From the NCBI GenBank assembly GCA_034667465.1, contig JAXDJV010000024.1, forward strand, positions 1-64,000: 64,000 nt of DNA, in the 5' to 3' direction. The position numbers and the translations under genes were made by a program. Of the stretch, positions 17,365 to 26,773 are shown one piece after another. Under the pieces are notes generated by a model, which was given only the letters and a program-made list of their open reading frames with translations, searched no databases and was not told where the DNA came from. This stretch comes from JAOBAU01 sp034667465. GTDB lineage: Bacteria; Acidobacteriota; Thermoanaerobaculia; Gp7-AA8. The first letter of the stretch is position 1, and the number at the start of each line of letters is the position of its first letter.

Positions 17365-18651
17365 ATGGCCGAGTACGCTTTGAAAGGGCCGCAGGTGCAG
17401 CCCGACGCGAGTTACTGGGGATTCTGTCCGAAACCGTGCATCGTTCCGCTCGAAGAACTGCTGAAAAAGACCGACAACCCGAACGATCCCGACTACTTCC
17501 CGCCGTGGGACGAGCGTCAGGTCGAGCGCGAGTTCGAGGAATTGGTGTGGCTGTCGCGGCATCGCGACGATCCGTGTGCGCTCGTCTCGACGAAGCCGTG
17601 CAAAGCGCTTCCGGACACCTGTCGCTCGAACGCGAAGGTGGAGATTCCGCGCGCGTATGACTGCCGCCGTCCGATCAGCCGGCTGCTGAATCTGCCGCCG
17701 CCGATCGGCGCGCCGCTCATGCACAGACTCCCGGGTCAGCAAATCATTCGAACCGGCCGCGGAATGGCACGCGCCGTCGAAAGCGAAACACCCGGCCTCT
17801 ATCACCGCAACGCACTGAACTATCTGATCACCTTGCGACACTGGTCGCCGCCGCGGCAGGCGCTGGTCTGGGCGGCGCTCGACGTCGCCATCGCAAGCGC
17901 GCTGGAGGCGGCGTGGTATTACAAGTGGCTGAGCCCGCGCGATCACGTCTCGCGCCGCCAGCGCCCGGTCGAATTCCGTCCGCTCGACGTGCTCTTCGAC
18001 TGTCCCGACGAGCTGAACCCGGCGTACAACCTCTGCCCGGACGGCCGGCCGAAGAAGGGCGAGCCGTGCGGTCCCAACGGGTCCGGCACTCCGCGCCATC
18101 CGGCGTATCCGTCCGGACACAGCACCTACTCGGGCGCGGCAAGTGAAATCCTCGACTACTTCTTCGGCAACGAATGCACGCCTGACGAGTTGCCACACGA
18201 TGAGCGGCTCGAGTCGGAGCTCGGCAAGCCGCTGAAGGTCGAGATCGACAACATGGCGGACAACATCGGCATGGGCCGCCTGTGGGCCGGTATTCACTGG
18301 CGCAGCGATCACGAAGCAGGGATGAAGCTCGGCCGGACCGTCGGGCGCATGGTCATCCAGCAGCTTCTCGACATCGGCTCGGTCGACGACAACTTCCGCA
18401 TTCAGCCGTTCATCCTCTGCCCGAAAGAACCGAAGCTCCCCGAGAACCAGTGCGACGGCCGCGCCGACTGCGACATGACGCTGAAGCCGCCACCGCGCGA
18501 CCTCCTCGAGCGCAAACGGGAAGTGCTCGAGAAACACTGCGGCGAGCACAAGGGCAAGTGCCATCCGTGCGAGGGCAAGCCGTGCGACGACAAGAAGCAC
18601 ACACATGCTTCGATCGACGCGAACCGCAGCGCAAATCGCGGCGGAGAATAG
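17365..18651 (+). CDS. PAP2/vanadium haloperoxidase-like protein, cysteine-rich
   Basis: The protein has 428 residues. It carries PSGHSTYSGA near 249-258 and, further on, R-x5-H-x3-D (about 304-314, in GRLWAGIHWRSDHEAG). These match motifs 2 and 3 of the acid phosphatase/vanadium haloperoxidase fold; motif 1 may be the KWLSPRD...RQRP stretch at about 190. Members are chloroperoxidases or phosphatases, and sequence alone does not separate them. No signal peptide is seen. The protein is unusually rich in cysteine, and its tail has a cluster of Cys and His (about 392-413) ending in HTH, which looks metal-binding. A strong Shine-Dalgarno site (AAAGGAGA) precedes the ATG. Confidence 0.75.
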   Translation: MAEYALKGPQVQPDASYWGFCPKPCIVPLEELLKKTDNPNDPDYFPPWDERQVEREFEELVWLSRHRDDPCALVSTKPCKALPDTCRSNAKVEIPRAYDCRRPISRLLNLPPPIGAPLMHRLPGQQIIRTGRGMARAVESETPGLYHRNALNYLITLRHWSPPRQALVWAALDVAIASALEAAWYYKWLSPRDHVSRRQRPVEFRPLDVLFDCPDELNPAYNLCPDGRPKKGEPCGPNGSGTPRHPAYPSGHSTYSGAASEILDYFFGNECTPDELPHDERLESELGKPLKVEIDNMADNIGMGRLWAGIHWRSDHEAGMKLGRTVGRMVIQQLLDIGSVDDNFRIQPFILCPKEPKLPENQCDGRADCDMTLKPPPRDLLERKREVLEKHCGEHKGKCHPCEGKPCDDKKHTHASIDANRSANRGGE

Positions 18652-18657
18652 AAAACG

Positions 18658-18682
18658 GAGGGCGGGCTTCGCGCCCGCCCTC
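18658..18682. terminator. bidirectional hairpin between convergent genes
   Basis: A perfect 10-bp stem, GAGGGCGGGC/GCCCGCCCTC, with a 5-nt loop lies between the stop of the haloperoxidase-like gene and the stop of glutamate dehydrogenase. There is no long T run, so it may act as a general transcription barrier for both strands. Confidence 0.65.
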
Positions 18683-18683
18683 A

Positions 18684-21600
18684 TCAGCTTTCGACGAGCG
18701 CCCGCAGCTGTCGCATCGCCACGGTGAGCATCGCCAGATCAACGCTCTGCGCGGCGCGGAACTCGTTCATCGTCTGATCGACGCGCTCGACGACACGCGG
18801 GCGCGTCGACAGCCACCCTTCGACCGGATCGGCGGAGCCGTTCCCATCACCGATCACGCGCGACGCCAGCGTGCTCTGGTAACTGAAGAGATCGTCGATC
18901 GCCGACGCGACCGCCGCTTTCTGCCACGGCGTTTCGGCCGGCAGCGAAGCGGCGGCAGCACGAACGCGATCGAGACCGAAACGCGCGCCGAGTCCGAAGT
19001 AAACACGCGCGACGTCATCGACGGCGCGGCCGTCGCGAGCGATGCGGATGATGTCCATCGCCGCGCTCATGACACCGAGCGACGAGACGCGATGCGCGAG
19101 CGATTCCGGGATGCCATCCTCGATCAGCTCCGCTTCGCGCGCGCGCAATCCGGCCACGAGCGCGTCGGGGAGAATCTCATCGAGCTTCCCGGCGAGTGTG
19201 GCGATGCGCGGACGGAACTCGGAGACGTACGCGGCGATGTCGAGCTGCTCGTAACCGCTGCGCAACAGCCACGCCACGGCGCGCTCGAGCAGCCGTCCGA
19301 CGTCGACCATCATTTCGATCTGCACGCTGGCCGGCAGCTTGTTGTCGAGCGCTTCGATCTCGGTCCAGAGCGAGCGGAGATCGAACGAATCGCGAATGAT
19401 CGTGAATGCGCGCGCGATGTCGCTCGCCGGCTTGCCGGTCTCGTCGTTCATCTGCATGACGAACGTCGGCCGGACGCGGTTGTTCATGTTGTTGGTGATG
19501 TAGGTGGCGATGATCTCGCGGCGCAGCCGATGGCGTTCGATGGCGGGGCGAAATCCCTTCTGCAACGCCTCCGGAAAATAGAGCGCGAGGTCTTCGACGA
19601 GCAGCGGCTCATCCGGCAGATCGCCGGCCAGCAGATCGGCATAGAGAACGATCTTGCTGTACGCGAGCAGAATCGCAAGCTCGGGACGCGTGAGCCCGGT
19701 TCGCGCGGAATGGCGATCGGCGATCGTGTCGTCGTCCGGCAAACCTTCGATCGCGCGATCGAGTTTTCCGGCGCGCTCGAGCGCGCGCATGAAGCGAGCC
19801 TGTTCATCGAGCACCGACTCGCCGAGCGAATGCGTGATCGAGATGGCCTGCGTCTGTTCGTAGTTGTCGCGCAGCACGAGCGCGCCAACCTCTTCCGTCA
19901 TTTCCGCCAGCAGCTTGTTGCGATCCTCGGCACGCAGTTCGTCGTGCGCGATGGCGTCGTACAGCAGGATCTTGATGTTGACCTCGTGATCCGACGTATC
20001 GACGCCGGCGGAGTTGTCGATGGCGTCGGTGTTGATCTTGCCGCCGCGCAGTGCGTATTCGATGCGCGCCTGCTGCGTGAAGCCGAGGTTTGCGCCCTCG
20101 CCGACGACGCGCACGCGAAGATCGGCGCCGTTGACGCGCAGCGCATCGTTGGCGCGATCGCGTGCGGCGGTGTGATCTTCATCGCTCGCTTTGACGTATG
20201 TGCCGATGCCGCCAAGCCAGAGCAGATCGGCACGCGCGCTGAGAATCGCGCGCATCAGTTCCGCGGGGGCGAGCGTTTTCTGCGGCAGCTCGAAGAGCGC
20301 CTGCACCTCGGCCGAGACCGTGACGACTTTCGCGCTGCGGTCGAGCACCGCGCCGCCCGCGGAAAGCAACTCGGCGTTGTAGCCGTTCCAGTTCAGACGC
20401 TGATCGAACATCCGCCGGCGCTCGGCGAAGCTCGTCACCGGATCGGGATTCGGATCGAGAAAAATGTGTGAGTGATTGAACGCCGCCAGCAGTTTGATGT
20501 GCGGTGAGAGCAGCATTGCGTTGCCGAAGACGTCGCCCGACATGTCGCCGACGCCGACGACCGTGAAGTCTTCCGACTGCGTGTCGTGGCCGAGCTCGCG
20601 GAAGTGGCGCTTGACCGCTTCCCATCCGCCGCGCGCCGTGATGCCCATCCCTTTGTGGTCGTATCCGGCGGAGCCGCCTGATGCGAATGCATCGCCGAGC
20701 CAGAAACCGTAATCGGCGGAGATGCCGTTCGCGATGTCGGAGAACGTGGCCGTGCCTTTGTCTGCGGCAACGACGAGATAGGGATCGTCAGCATCGCGGC
20801 GAACGACGTCGACCGGCGGCACGACGTCGTTGCCGCGCAGGTTGTCGGTGATGTCGAGCATGCCGCGCAGCAGCGTCTTGTACGCGAAGACGCCTTCCTT
20901 CTGAAAGACGGCGCGCTCGGACGACGGGTTCTTGACGACGAACCCGCCCTTCGATCCCATCGGGACGATGACGACGTTCTTGACGTTCTGCGCCTTCATC
21001 AGACCGAGGATCTCGGTGCGAAAATCTTCGCGCCGATCGGACCAGCGAATGCCGCCGCGCGCAACTTTGCCGGCGCGCAGATGGATGCCTTCCATCGACG
21101 GCGAGTAGACGAAGATCTCGACGAGCGGACGCGGCAGCGGCAGCTCTTTGATCGACTGCGAGTCGAGCTTGAACGACAGATACTCCTTCCGATTTCCTTC
21201 AGCGTCGCGCTGGAAGTAATTCGTCCGCAGCGTGGCGTCGATGATGGAGACGTAAAGGCGGAGGATGCGATCCTCGTCCGGATTGCTGACGTCTTCGAGC
21301 GCGTCTTCGATCTGCGCGCGGATGTTCATCGTCGCGGTGTAGCGGCCGGGCGCGGTGGCCATGCCGGCGCCGCGAACGAGCGCGGGGCCGATCGCCGGAT
21401 CGAAGTTCGTCGTGAAGAGCTGGATGAGCAGTCGCGTGATCGTGGCGTTGTTCGCCAGCGACTGCTGCATCAGCGTCTCGCTGAGGTTCACGCCGATCTG
21501 GCGCATGTACTTGCAGTACGCGCGCAGCACGACCACTTCGTGCCATTCGACCTCGGCGCCGAGCACGAGGCGATTGAAGCCGTCGTTCTCCGCCTCGCGA

Positions 21601-23531
21601 TGCCAGACGCGGACGAACGCTTCCTCGAACTTCTCCTTCACGTTCGACAGGTCGTCCTGCATTCCGTGCGCGGAAAGGCTGAAGTCGCGGATGCGCACGG
21701 TGTTCGATGAGCCGGCCGGCTCCACTTCGTACAACACTTCCGACTGCACCTTCAGCCCCATGTTCTCGAGGAGCGGCATGATGTCGGAGAGCGGCACCGC
21801 TTCGCCGGTGTGAATGATCTTCAGGTGAAACTCGCGATGTTCCCGGCCGCGATGGCGATAGAGATCGACGACGAGCCGGCCGGTGGCGAGCACTTTGTCG
21901 ATGTGCTTGATGTCGAACTTTGCGGCCTCGGCGCTGAAGCGTTCCGAGTACGCAACCGGAAACGCGCGCTTGAAGCGCCGATGCAGAGCGATGCCGTGCT
22001 CTTCTCCTTCGCTCTGGACGAGCGCTTCATGAAGACGATCGCTCCACGTGCGCGCCGCGTCGGCGAGGATCGCTTCGAGCCGCTTCACATCGACGTCAGG
22101 AATCCGTCCCGGATTCGTTCGGACGATGAAGAGTCCGCGCGCGAGCGGTGAATCGCTGACGTGGTCGTAGACGGCGGTGTCGCGTCCGTCGAGCGCTTCT
22201 TCGAGGATGGCGCGCGCGCGATCTTTGAAGTCGGGCGTGTAGCGATCGCGCGGCACGAAGACGAAGCAGGAAACGAAGCGCTCGAAGATGTCGCGGCGCA
22301 GGAAGAGCGCGACGCGCTGGCGTTCCTGAAGTTGCAGAATGCCGCGGCTGATGTCGGACAGATCGGCGTCCGTCATCTGGAAGAATTCGTCGCGCGGGAA
22401 GGTCTCGAGGATCTCGACGAGTGCCTTGCCGTTGTGCGAGCGGGGATCGAGTCCGGCGCGTTCGATGGTACGCGTCGCTTTGAGTCGCAGCATCGGGATC
22501 TCGCGCACGCTGCGGCTGTATGCGACCGAAGTGAAGAGTCCGAGGAAACGATCTTCGCCGATGAGGTTGCCTGCGTCGTCGTAGCGCTTGATGCCGATGC
22601 GATCCATCGGCACCGACTTGTGAATCGACGAACGATTGTTCGCCTTGGTGATGATCAGCAGATCTTTGCGGCGCGCGTATTCGCTGAATTCGGGCGTGAG
22701 CGGATCGAGGCTGCGCTGGAGCGACTCGGGGCGCATTTCGCGCAGGATGCCGAGGCCGGATGACGGTTCGGCGGGGAGGTAGTCGTTGCCGTCGCGCGTG
22801 TCGAATCCGTATCGCCGATAGCCGAGAAAGATGAAGTTTCCGTCGTCGAGCCAGCGAAGAAATTCGCGCGCTTCGGCGACCTCCTCTTTCGGCATCGGCA
22901 GACTGACGGTGTCGAGCTCGGCGATATCTTTCGCGACCTGGTCGCGCATCCTGCGCCAGTCGGCGACGGCGACGCGAACCTCGCTGAGAATCGTTTCAAT
23001 CGAGTCGCGCAGCGATTCGAGATCCGCCGCCTCGGTCTCCTGATCGATCTCGATGTGCATGTACGACTCGACGAGCGAGTCGGCGGAAGCGCCCATCGTG
23101 TCTTCAACTTCGCTGCGCGCGCCGCCGGCGTCGCGGCGAACATGCACGACCGGATGGATGAGGAGATGGATGGTGCGCTCGCGGCGATTGATCTCGGCGC
23201 TGACCGAGTCGACGAGGAACGGCATGTCGTCGTTCACGATCTCGAGGACCGTGTGCTCGAGCCCCCAACCGTTCGCTTCGACAGTCGGGTTGAAGAGACG
23301 GACTTTCGGTTTGCCGGGCTCGCGTTGCGCGCCGAATTCCCAGAGGGAGAGCGCGGCGCCGAGAAGCGTGTCGAACGAGCTGTAAATGATGTCGTCGGGA
23401 GCGACGAGGGCGAAGTAGCGGCGGATGAAACGCTCCGCGCTGTCAGCAAGCTCCGGCGCCACTCGCGCGCGCGCTTCGCTCGCCAGCCGGTCGACGAGGT
23501 CGACCTTCCGCTGTTCTGCCGTCAATGCCAT
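18684..23531 (-). CDS. NAD-specific glutamate dehydrogenase, large (about 180 kDa) type
   Basis: The 1615-residue length matches the Bac_GDH family (PF05088), far longer than hexameric GDH. The N-terminal half is a long regulatory region with ACT-like segments. The catalytic core around residues 830-1010 contains RGGIRWSDRREDFRTEI and VPMGSKGGFVVKNP, with a Rossmann region and DVFGNAMLLS after it. The enzyme converts glutamate to 2-oxoglutarate with NAD+, feeding amino-acid carbon into the TCA cycle. TTAGGAGA lies just before the ATG. It is preceded by 196 bp without a gene, which probably holds its promoter. It is a single, intact frame. Confidence 0.93.
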   Translation of the reverse strand: MALTAEQRKVDLVDRLASEARARVAPELADSAERFIRRYFALVAPDDIIYSSFDTLLGAALSLWEFGAQREPGKPKVRLFNPTVEANGWGLEHTVLEIVNDDMPFLVDSVSAEINRRERTIHLLIHPVVHVRRDAGGARSEVEDTMGASADSLVESYMHIEIDQETEAADLESLRDSIETILSEVRVAVADWRRMRDQVAKDIAELDTVSLPMPKEEVAEAREFLRWLDDGNFIFLGYRRYGFDTRDGNDYLPAEPSSGLGILREMRPESLQRSLDPLTPEFSEYARRKDLLIITKANNRSSIHKSVPMDRIGIKRYDDAGNLIGEDRFLGLFTSVAYSRSVREIPMLRLKATRTIERAGLDPRSHNGKALVEILETFPRDEFFQMTDADLSDISRGILQLQERQRVALFLRRDIFERFVSCFVFVPRDRYTPDFKDRARAILEEALDGRDTAVYDHVSDSPLARGLFIVRTNPGRIPDVDVKRLEAILADAARTWSDRLHEALVQSEGEEHGIALHRRFKRAFPVAYSERFSAEAAKFDIKHIDKVLATGRLVVDLYRHRGREHREFHLKIIHTGEAVPLSDIMPLLENMGLKVQSEVLYEVEPAGSSNTVRIRDFSLSAHGMQDDLSNVKEKFEEAFVRVWHREAENDGFNRLVLGAEVEWHEVVVLRAYCKYMRQIGVNLSETLMQQSLANNATITRLLIQLFTTNFDPAIGPALVRGAGMATAPGRYTATMNIRAQIEDALEDVSNPDEDRILRLYVSIIDATLRTNYFQRDAEGNRKEYLSFKLDSQSIKELPLPRPLVEIFVYSPSMEGIHLRAGKVARGGIRWSDRREDFRTEILGLMKAQNVKNVVIVPMGSKGGFVVKNPSSERAVFQKEGVFAYKTLLRGMLDITDNLRGNDVVPPVDVVRRDADDPYLVVAADKGTATFSDIANGISADYGFWLGDAFASGGSAGYDHKGMGITARGGWEAVKRHFRELGHDTQSEDFTVVGVGDMSGDVFGNAMLLSPHIKLLAAFNHSHIFLDPNPDPVTSFAERRRMFDQRLNWNGYNAELLSAGGAVLDRSAKVVTVSAEVQALFELPQKTLAPAELMRAILSARADLLWLGGIGTYVKASDEDHTAARDRANDALRVNGADLRVRVVGEGANLGFTQQARIEYALRGGKINTDAIDNSAGVDTSDHEVNIKILLYDAIAHDELRAEDRNKLLAEMTEEVGALVLRDNYEQTQAISITHSLGESVLDEQARFMRALERAGKLDRAIEGLPDDDTIADRHSARTGLTRPELAILLAYSKIVLYADLLAGDLPDEPLLVEDLALYFPEALQKGFRPAIERHRLRREIIATYITNNMNNRVRPTFVMQMNDETGKPASDIARAFTIIRDSFDLRSLWTEIEALDNKLPASVQIEMMVDVGRLLERAVAWLLRSGYEQLDIAAYVSEFRPRIATLAGKLDEILPDALVAGLRAREAELIEDGIPESLAHRVSSLGVMSAAMDIIRIARDGRAVDDVARVYFGLGARFGLDRVRAAAASLPAETPWQKAAVASAIDDLFSYQSTLASRVIGDGNGSADPVEGWLSTRPRVVERVDQTMNEFRAAQSVDLAMLTVAMRQLRALVES

Positions 23532-23727
23532 TGGGATTCTCCTAAAAGGACTACTGTTATCGCGGCGCGGATTCTACCGTAGGGAGACTGGCGGGAGGTG
23601 TTGCGGAGGCGGGACGCGGGGCGCTAATGCGACTTCTAAGGTGAGTCTCGGTGCGGTCACCGAATCGAGTTACCTTCTCGCGAAGCGTACGCAAATCGGA
23701 TTGAAATGGGATCTCGATGGCGGACCG

Positions 23728-24282
23728 CTAATGCGCGGTGGATTCGAGCCGCTCCACGCGAGACTGAAGGTCGGCATTGTCGGTCTCGAGCGAACGGATG
23801 CGGCCGTCGAGCTGTGTGAAGGAGATCGGGATCATGGCTTTGATCTCGGCGACCTCTCCGGACAGGCGCTCATCGACGCGATCAATCTTCCGATCCACAA
23901 CGTCGACGCTCTCTGCGACCGTCTGCATGTGGCTGCGAAGGCCGTCGGCCACTACTCCGAAGTGGCGCTTCGCCTCTTCGAACTTCTCGTCGATCTTCGC
24001 GTCCGTCTTATCGAAACGGGCGTCGATGTTTTCGAAACGAGCGTCCATCTTTTCGAAACGGGCGTCGATCTTTTCGAAACGGCCGTCCATCTCTTCGAAA
24101 CGAGCGTCGATCTTTTCGAAACGGCCGTCCATCTTTTCGAAACGGCCGTCCATCTCTTCGAAACGGCCGTCCATCTTTTCGAAGCGTCCGTCCATCTCTT
24201 CGAAACGGGCATCCATCTTCGCGAAGCCGCGCCGCATCTCTTCAGCCAAACCACCGATCAACTCTTTAACGTCTTCGTCCAC
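23728..24282 (-). CDS. heptad-repeat coiled-coil protein
   Basis: The best start is GTG 24282 (VDEDVKELIGGL...), giving 184 residues; the open frame upstream would run into the metalloprotease gene. Residues about 18-95 are eleven consecutive 7-residue units of the type FEKMDGR or FEEMDGR, encoded by a 21-bp tandem repeat. A less regular coiled coil follows to the C-terminus, ending SRVERLESTAH. No membrane segment or known domain is seen. It lies 25 bp downstream of the metalloprotease gene on the same strand, so it is probably co-transcribed. Proteins with MDxRFExxD repeats are common but of unknown function. Repeat number may vary between strains. Confidence 0.65.
   Translation of the reverse strand: MDEDVKELIGGLAEEMRRGFAKMDARFEEMDGRFEKMDGRFEEMDGRFEKMDGRFEKIDARFEEMDGRFEKIDARFEKMDARFENIDARFDKTDAKIDEKFEEAKRHFGVVADGLRSHMQTVAESVDVVDRKIDRVDERLSGEVAEIKAMIPISFTQLDGRIRSLETDNADLQSRVERLESTAH
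24002..24232. repeat. 21-bp in-frame tandem repeat, about 11 units
   Basis: Units of the type TCTTTTCGAAACGGCCGTCC repeat every 21 bp, with the period kept and substitutions at a few positions (GGGCGTCGA, GAGCGTCGA, GGCCGTCCA). The repeats lie wholly inside the coiled-coil gene and encode its heptads. Confidence 0.85.
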
Positions 24283-24307
24283 GAAAGGAATGGTACCTCG
24301 GAGTTCC

Positions 24308-26752
24308 TCAAATCGGAGGACCGGGCGGCAACTCCTGCAGGTGTAGAGGTTTTCTCGTTTCCGCCGGCCGCGCGAGGAAGCGCTCGATCTCATCACGCGT
24401 GGCGCGGCGGTGGGCGCGCTCGGCGAAATCGTCGACCGGATCGGCGAAGCGACGGCTGAGGTTGATGAGCGTTTCGTTCGCTTCCGCGCGTACCTGCGAG
24501 TCGGCGTCCGGGTTGTCGGCGAGCTCTTCGAGTCGTGTGACGATGACGGCGCGGGTGGCGCGGACGATCGTACCTTCGCGCAGGGCCGCGCCGGTAAGCG
24601 CGTCGAGCACTTCGCGGAAGTCGGGGTTCGCAGCATCCTCGGCGTGGAAGGCGATCATTCGCGCGGCGCGATGCGGTTCGACCAGCGCGCTGACGGCAAG
24701 ATCGCTGGCGACAGTCGCCGCGGAGAGCGGATCGAACACCGGCGCCGTCTTTCGATCAAACAGCTCGGCGATGCCGGTTTCGTTCGTCGACGAGCGCGGC
24801 GGGATCAGATCGATGATGCGCTGCGGGATGGCGAGGAACTTCGGATCGAGCGTCGACATCACCGTCGCGAGCGCGTCGCGCTGAACTTCCGGCGCGACGA
24901 CTCGCCGCACTTCGTTCGGAACGATGCTCCCCTTCTCCTTCACCGCGTACGTGTAGAAAAGTCCGCCGACCGACTTCACGGCCGCTTCCAGCTGATAGCG
25001 GTGATGCAGGTAAAGCGGCAGCAACTTCTCTTCGAGCGATGACAGCTGTTCGCCGACCGCGAGATTGCGCAGTCCGAACTGTTCCATTGCGATGCGGCGC
25101 ACTTCGATCTCGTGACGCAGCATCGCCACCGGATCGCCCGGCACATCCCACACCGACGCCAGCGGATGCGCGGCGCTGACCGGCCGCGCGTCAGAATCCT
25201 TCACGAACAGCATCGGCGGATCGGCGCGCTCCGCGTCATCGACGAGCTTCGTCAGCGCGGCCTCTTCATCGACGCCCGGCGCGAACTGCGAATACGCGTA
25301 GCGGATCGCGAAGAGGTCATACACGCCGAGCGATTTCGTGTACGCATCGGAGAGATCGAGATGACCGTTCGTGATCTTCACGTACGGCGACGGATAGTCC
25401 ATCACCGACGCGCGCCCGTAACTCGACGCGGCCATGTTGTGATCGAGACCGAGCGTGTGTCCGACTTCATGCGCTGCGAGCTGGCGAATTCGCGCGAGCG
25501 CCATCACCGACGGCGATGTCGTCGGATCGAGTTGCGCGAGCACTTCATCATCGGTGTCGGAGTACTGCGGAATGAGGCCGCGGGCGATGAGCACATCCTG
25601 GCGAATGCGCAGCGAGCCGAGGCGGACGTTGCCTTTGATGATCTCACCGGTGCGCGGATCGATCACCGCTTCGCCATACGACCAGCCGCGCGACGAGCGA
25701 TGAACCCAGTTGATCATGTTGTAGCGGATGTCCATCGGATCGGCGCCGGCCGGGAGGACTTCCACTCGATACGCGTTGCGAAATCCGGCCGCTTCGAACG
25801 CCGCGCTCCACCACGACGCTCCTTCGACGAGCGCGCTGCGAATCGGCTCCGGCACACCGTTGTCGACGTAATAGACGATTGGTTTCACCGGCTCCGACAC
25901 TGCGGCGGCCGGATCGCGTTTCTCGAGACGATGGCGCGCGACCCAGCGCTTTTCGATCGGACCGGTGAACGGCGATGCGTAGTCGTAGAACTCGACGCCG
26001 GAGACGCCGACGCGCGGATCGAGACGCCGCGGTTTGTAGCCAGGCTCCGGCAGCGCGACGAACGAGTGATGCTCGCGAACGGTGACGAGCTCGCCGACCG
26101 GCGTCACGCTGCTGACGAGCGAGCCCGGTCGATCCTGCGTCACGAAGGTCAGCGTCGCTTCGACTTCCGTGTTGCGCGGAAACGACTTCGTGCGCGGCAG
26201 AAAGATCGCGCTGCGATCGCGGTCGAGCGCGTACATCCCCTGCTTCAGATCGCGCATCCGTCGAATGACGCCATGCTGATCGCTGAGAAAGAAATCGGTG
26301 GCGTCAACGAGAACGCCGGTCGCGCCGATCCCTTCCGCTTTGAACGACCAGAGCACCGAACGCGCGAACGAGTCTTCGACGTCGCGTCGCTCCGCCGCGT
26401 CATCGCTCAGCGCGCGATAGCGCGTGTTCTGTTCGACGAGCAGCACCTTCGGTCCGACGCGCTCGAAGCGGACGAGATGCGTCGCGCCGAGCTCGCCGCG
26501 ATCGAGGCCGATCGGATTCGAGCCGACGCCGGCCGGCAGCGACACCTGATAGATGAAGTCTTCACCGGTGCGCGCGACGAGCATCAGCAGCCTGCCGTTC
26601 GTCTCGTCCAGGAAAAGGGGATAGAGTCCGTCGAGCCGCTGCAGCTTTTCGGTGCGCGCCGCGACGTCATCGCGAACGATCGGGACGGGCGGAGGGGCGG
26701 GGACGGTGGCGCACGCGGCGGCGAGGACGGCGATCGCGGCAAGGTGTTTCAT
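24308..26752 (-). CDS. zinc-dependent metalloprotease lipoprotein (DUF5117/DUF4953 type)
   Basis: The protein has 814 residues. The signal sequence ends in AAAC (Cys14), a plausible lipobox. The metzincin motif HEVGHTLGLDHN begins at His428, giving three histidine zinc ligands. The N-terminal region before it has the beta-rich character of DUF5117-type proteins, and a long helical C-terminal region follows. Such exported proteases are common in Bacteroidota and Acidobacteriota; substrates are unknown. The ATG is 7 nt after TACAAT with no Shine-Dalgarno site. The coiled-coil gene follows after 25 bp. Confidence 0.85.
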   Translation of the reverse strand: MKHLAAIAVLAAACATVPAPPPVPIVRDDVAARTEKLQRLDGLYPLFLDETNGRLLMLVARTGEDFIYQVSLPAGVGSNPIGLDRGELGATHLVRFERVGPKVLLVEQNTRYRALSDDAAERRDVEDSFARSVLWSFKAEGIGATGVLVDATDFFLSDQHGVIRRMRDLKQGMYALDRDRSAIFLPRTKSFPRNTEVEATLTFVTQDRPGSLVSSVTPVGELVTVREHHSFVALPEPGYKPRRLDPRVGVSGVEFYDYASPFTGPIEKRWVARHRLEKRDPAAAVSEPVKPIVYYVDNGVPEPIRSALVEGASWWSAAFEAAGFRNAYRVEVLPAGADPMDIRYNMINWVHRSSRGWSYGEAVIDPRTGEIIKGNVRLGSLRIRQDVLIARGLIPQYSDTDDEVLAQLDPTTSPSVMALARIRQLAAHEVGHTLGLDHNMAASSYGRASVMDYPSPYVKITNGHLDLSDAYTKSLGVYDLFAIRYAYSQFAPGVDEEAALTKLVDDAERADPPMLFVKDSDARPVSAAHPLASVWDVPGDPVAMLRHEIEVRRIAMEQFGLRNLAVGEQLSSLEEKLLPLYLHHRYQLEAAVKSVGGLFYTYAVKEKGSIVPNEVRRVVAPEVQRDALATVMSTLDPKFLAIPQRIIDLIPPRSSTNETGIAELFDRKTAPVFDPLSAATVASDLAVSALVEPHRAARMIAFHAEDAANPDFREVLDALTGAALREGTIVRATRAVIVTRLEELADNPDADSQVRAEANETLINLSRRFADPVDDFAERAHRRATRDEIERFLARPAETRKPLHLQELPPGPPI

Positions 26753-26765
26753 GCGCGCGATTGTA
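26753..26765 (-). promoter_or_regulatory. leaderless-type -10 box for the metalloprotease gene
   Basis: On the minus strand TACAAT (26765-26760) is followed by CGCGCGC and the ATG. Confidence 0.5.
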
Positions 26766-26773
26766 CGTGTCGC

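Noticed and set aside
24002..24232. Regular repeats that could suggest a CRISPR array
   Set aside because: The period is a strict 21 bp with no spacers, and the repeats are in frame within a coiled-coil gene; no cas genes are present.
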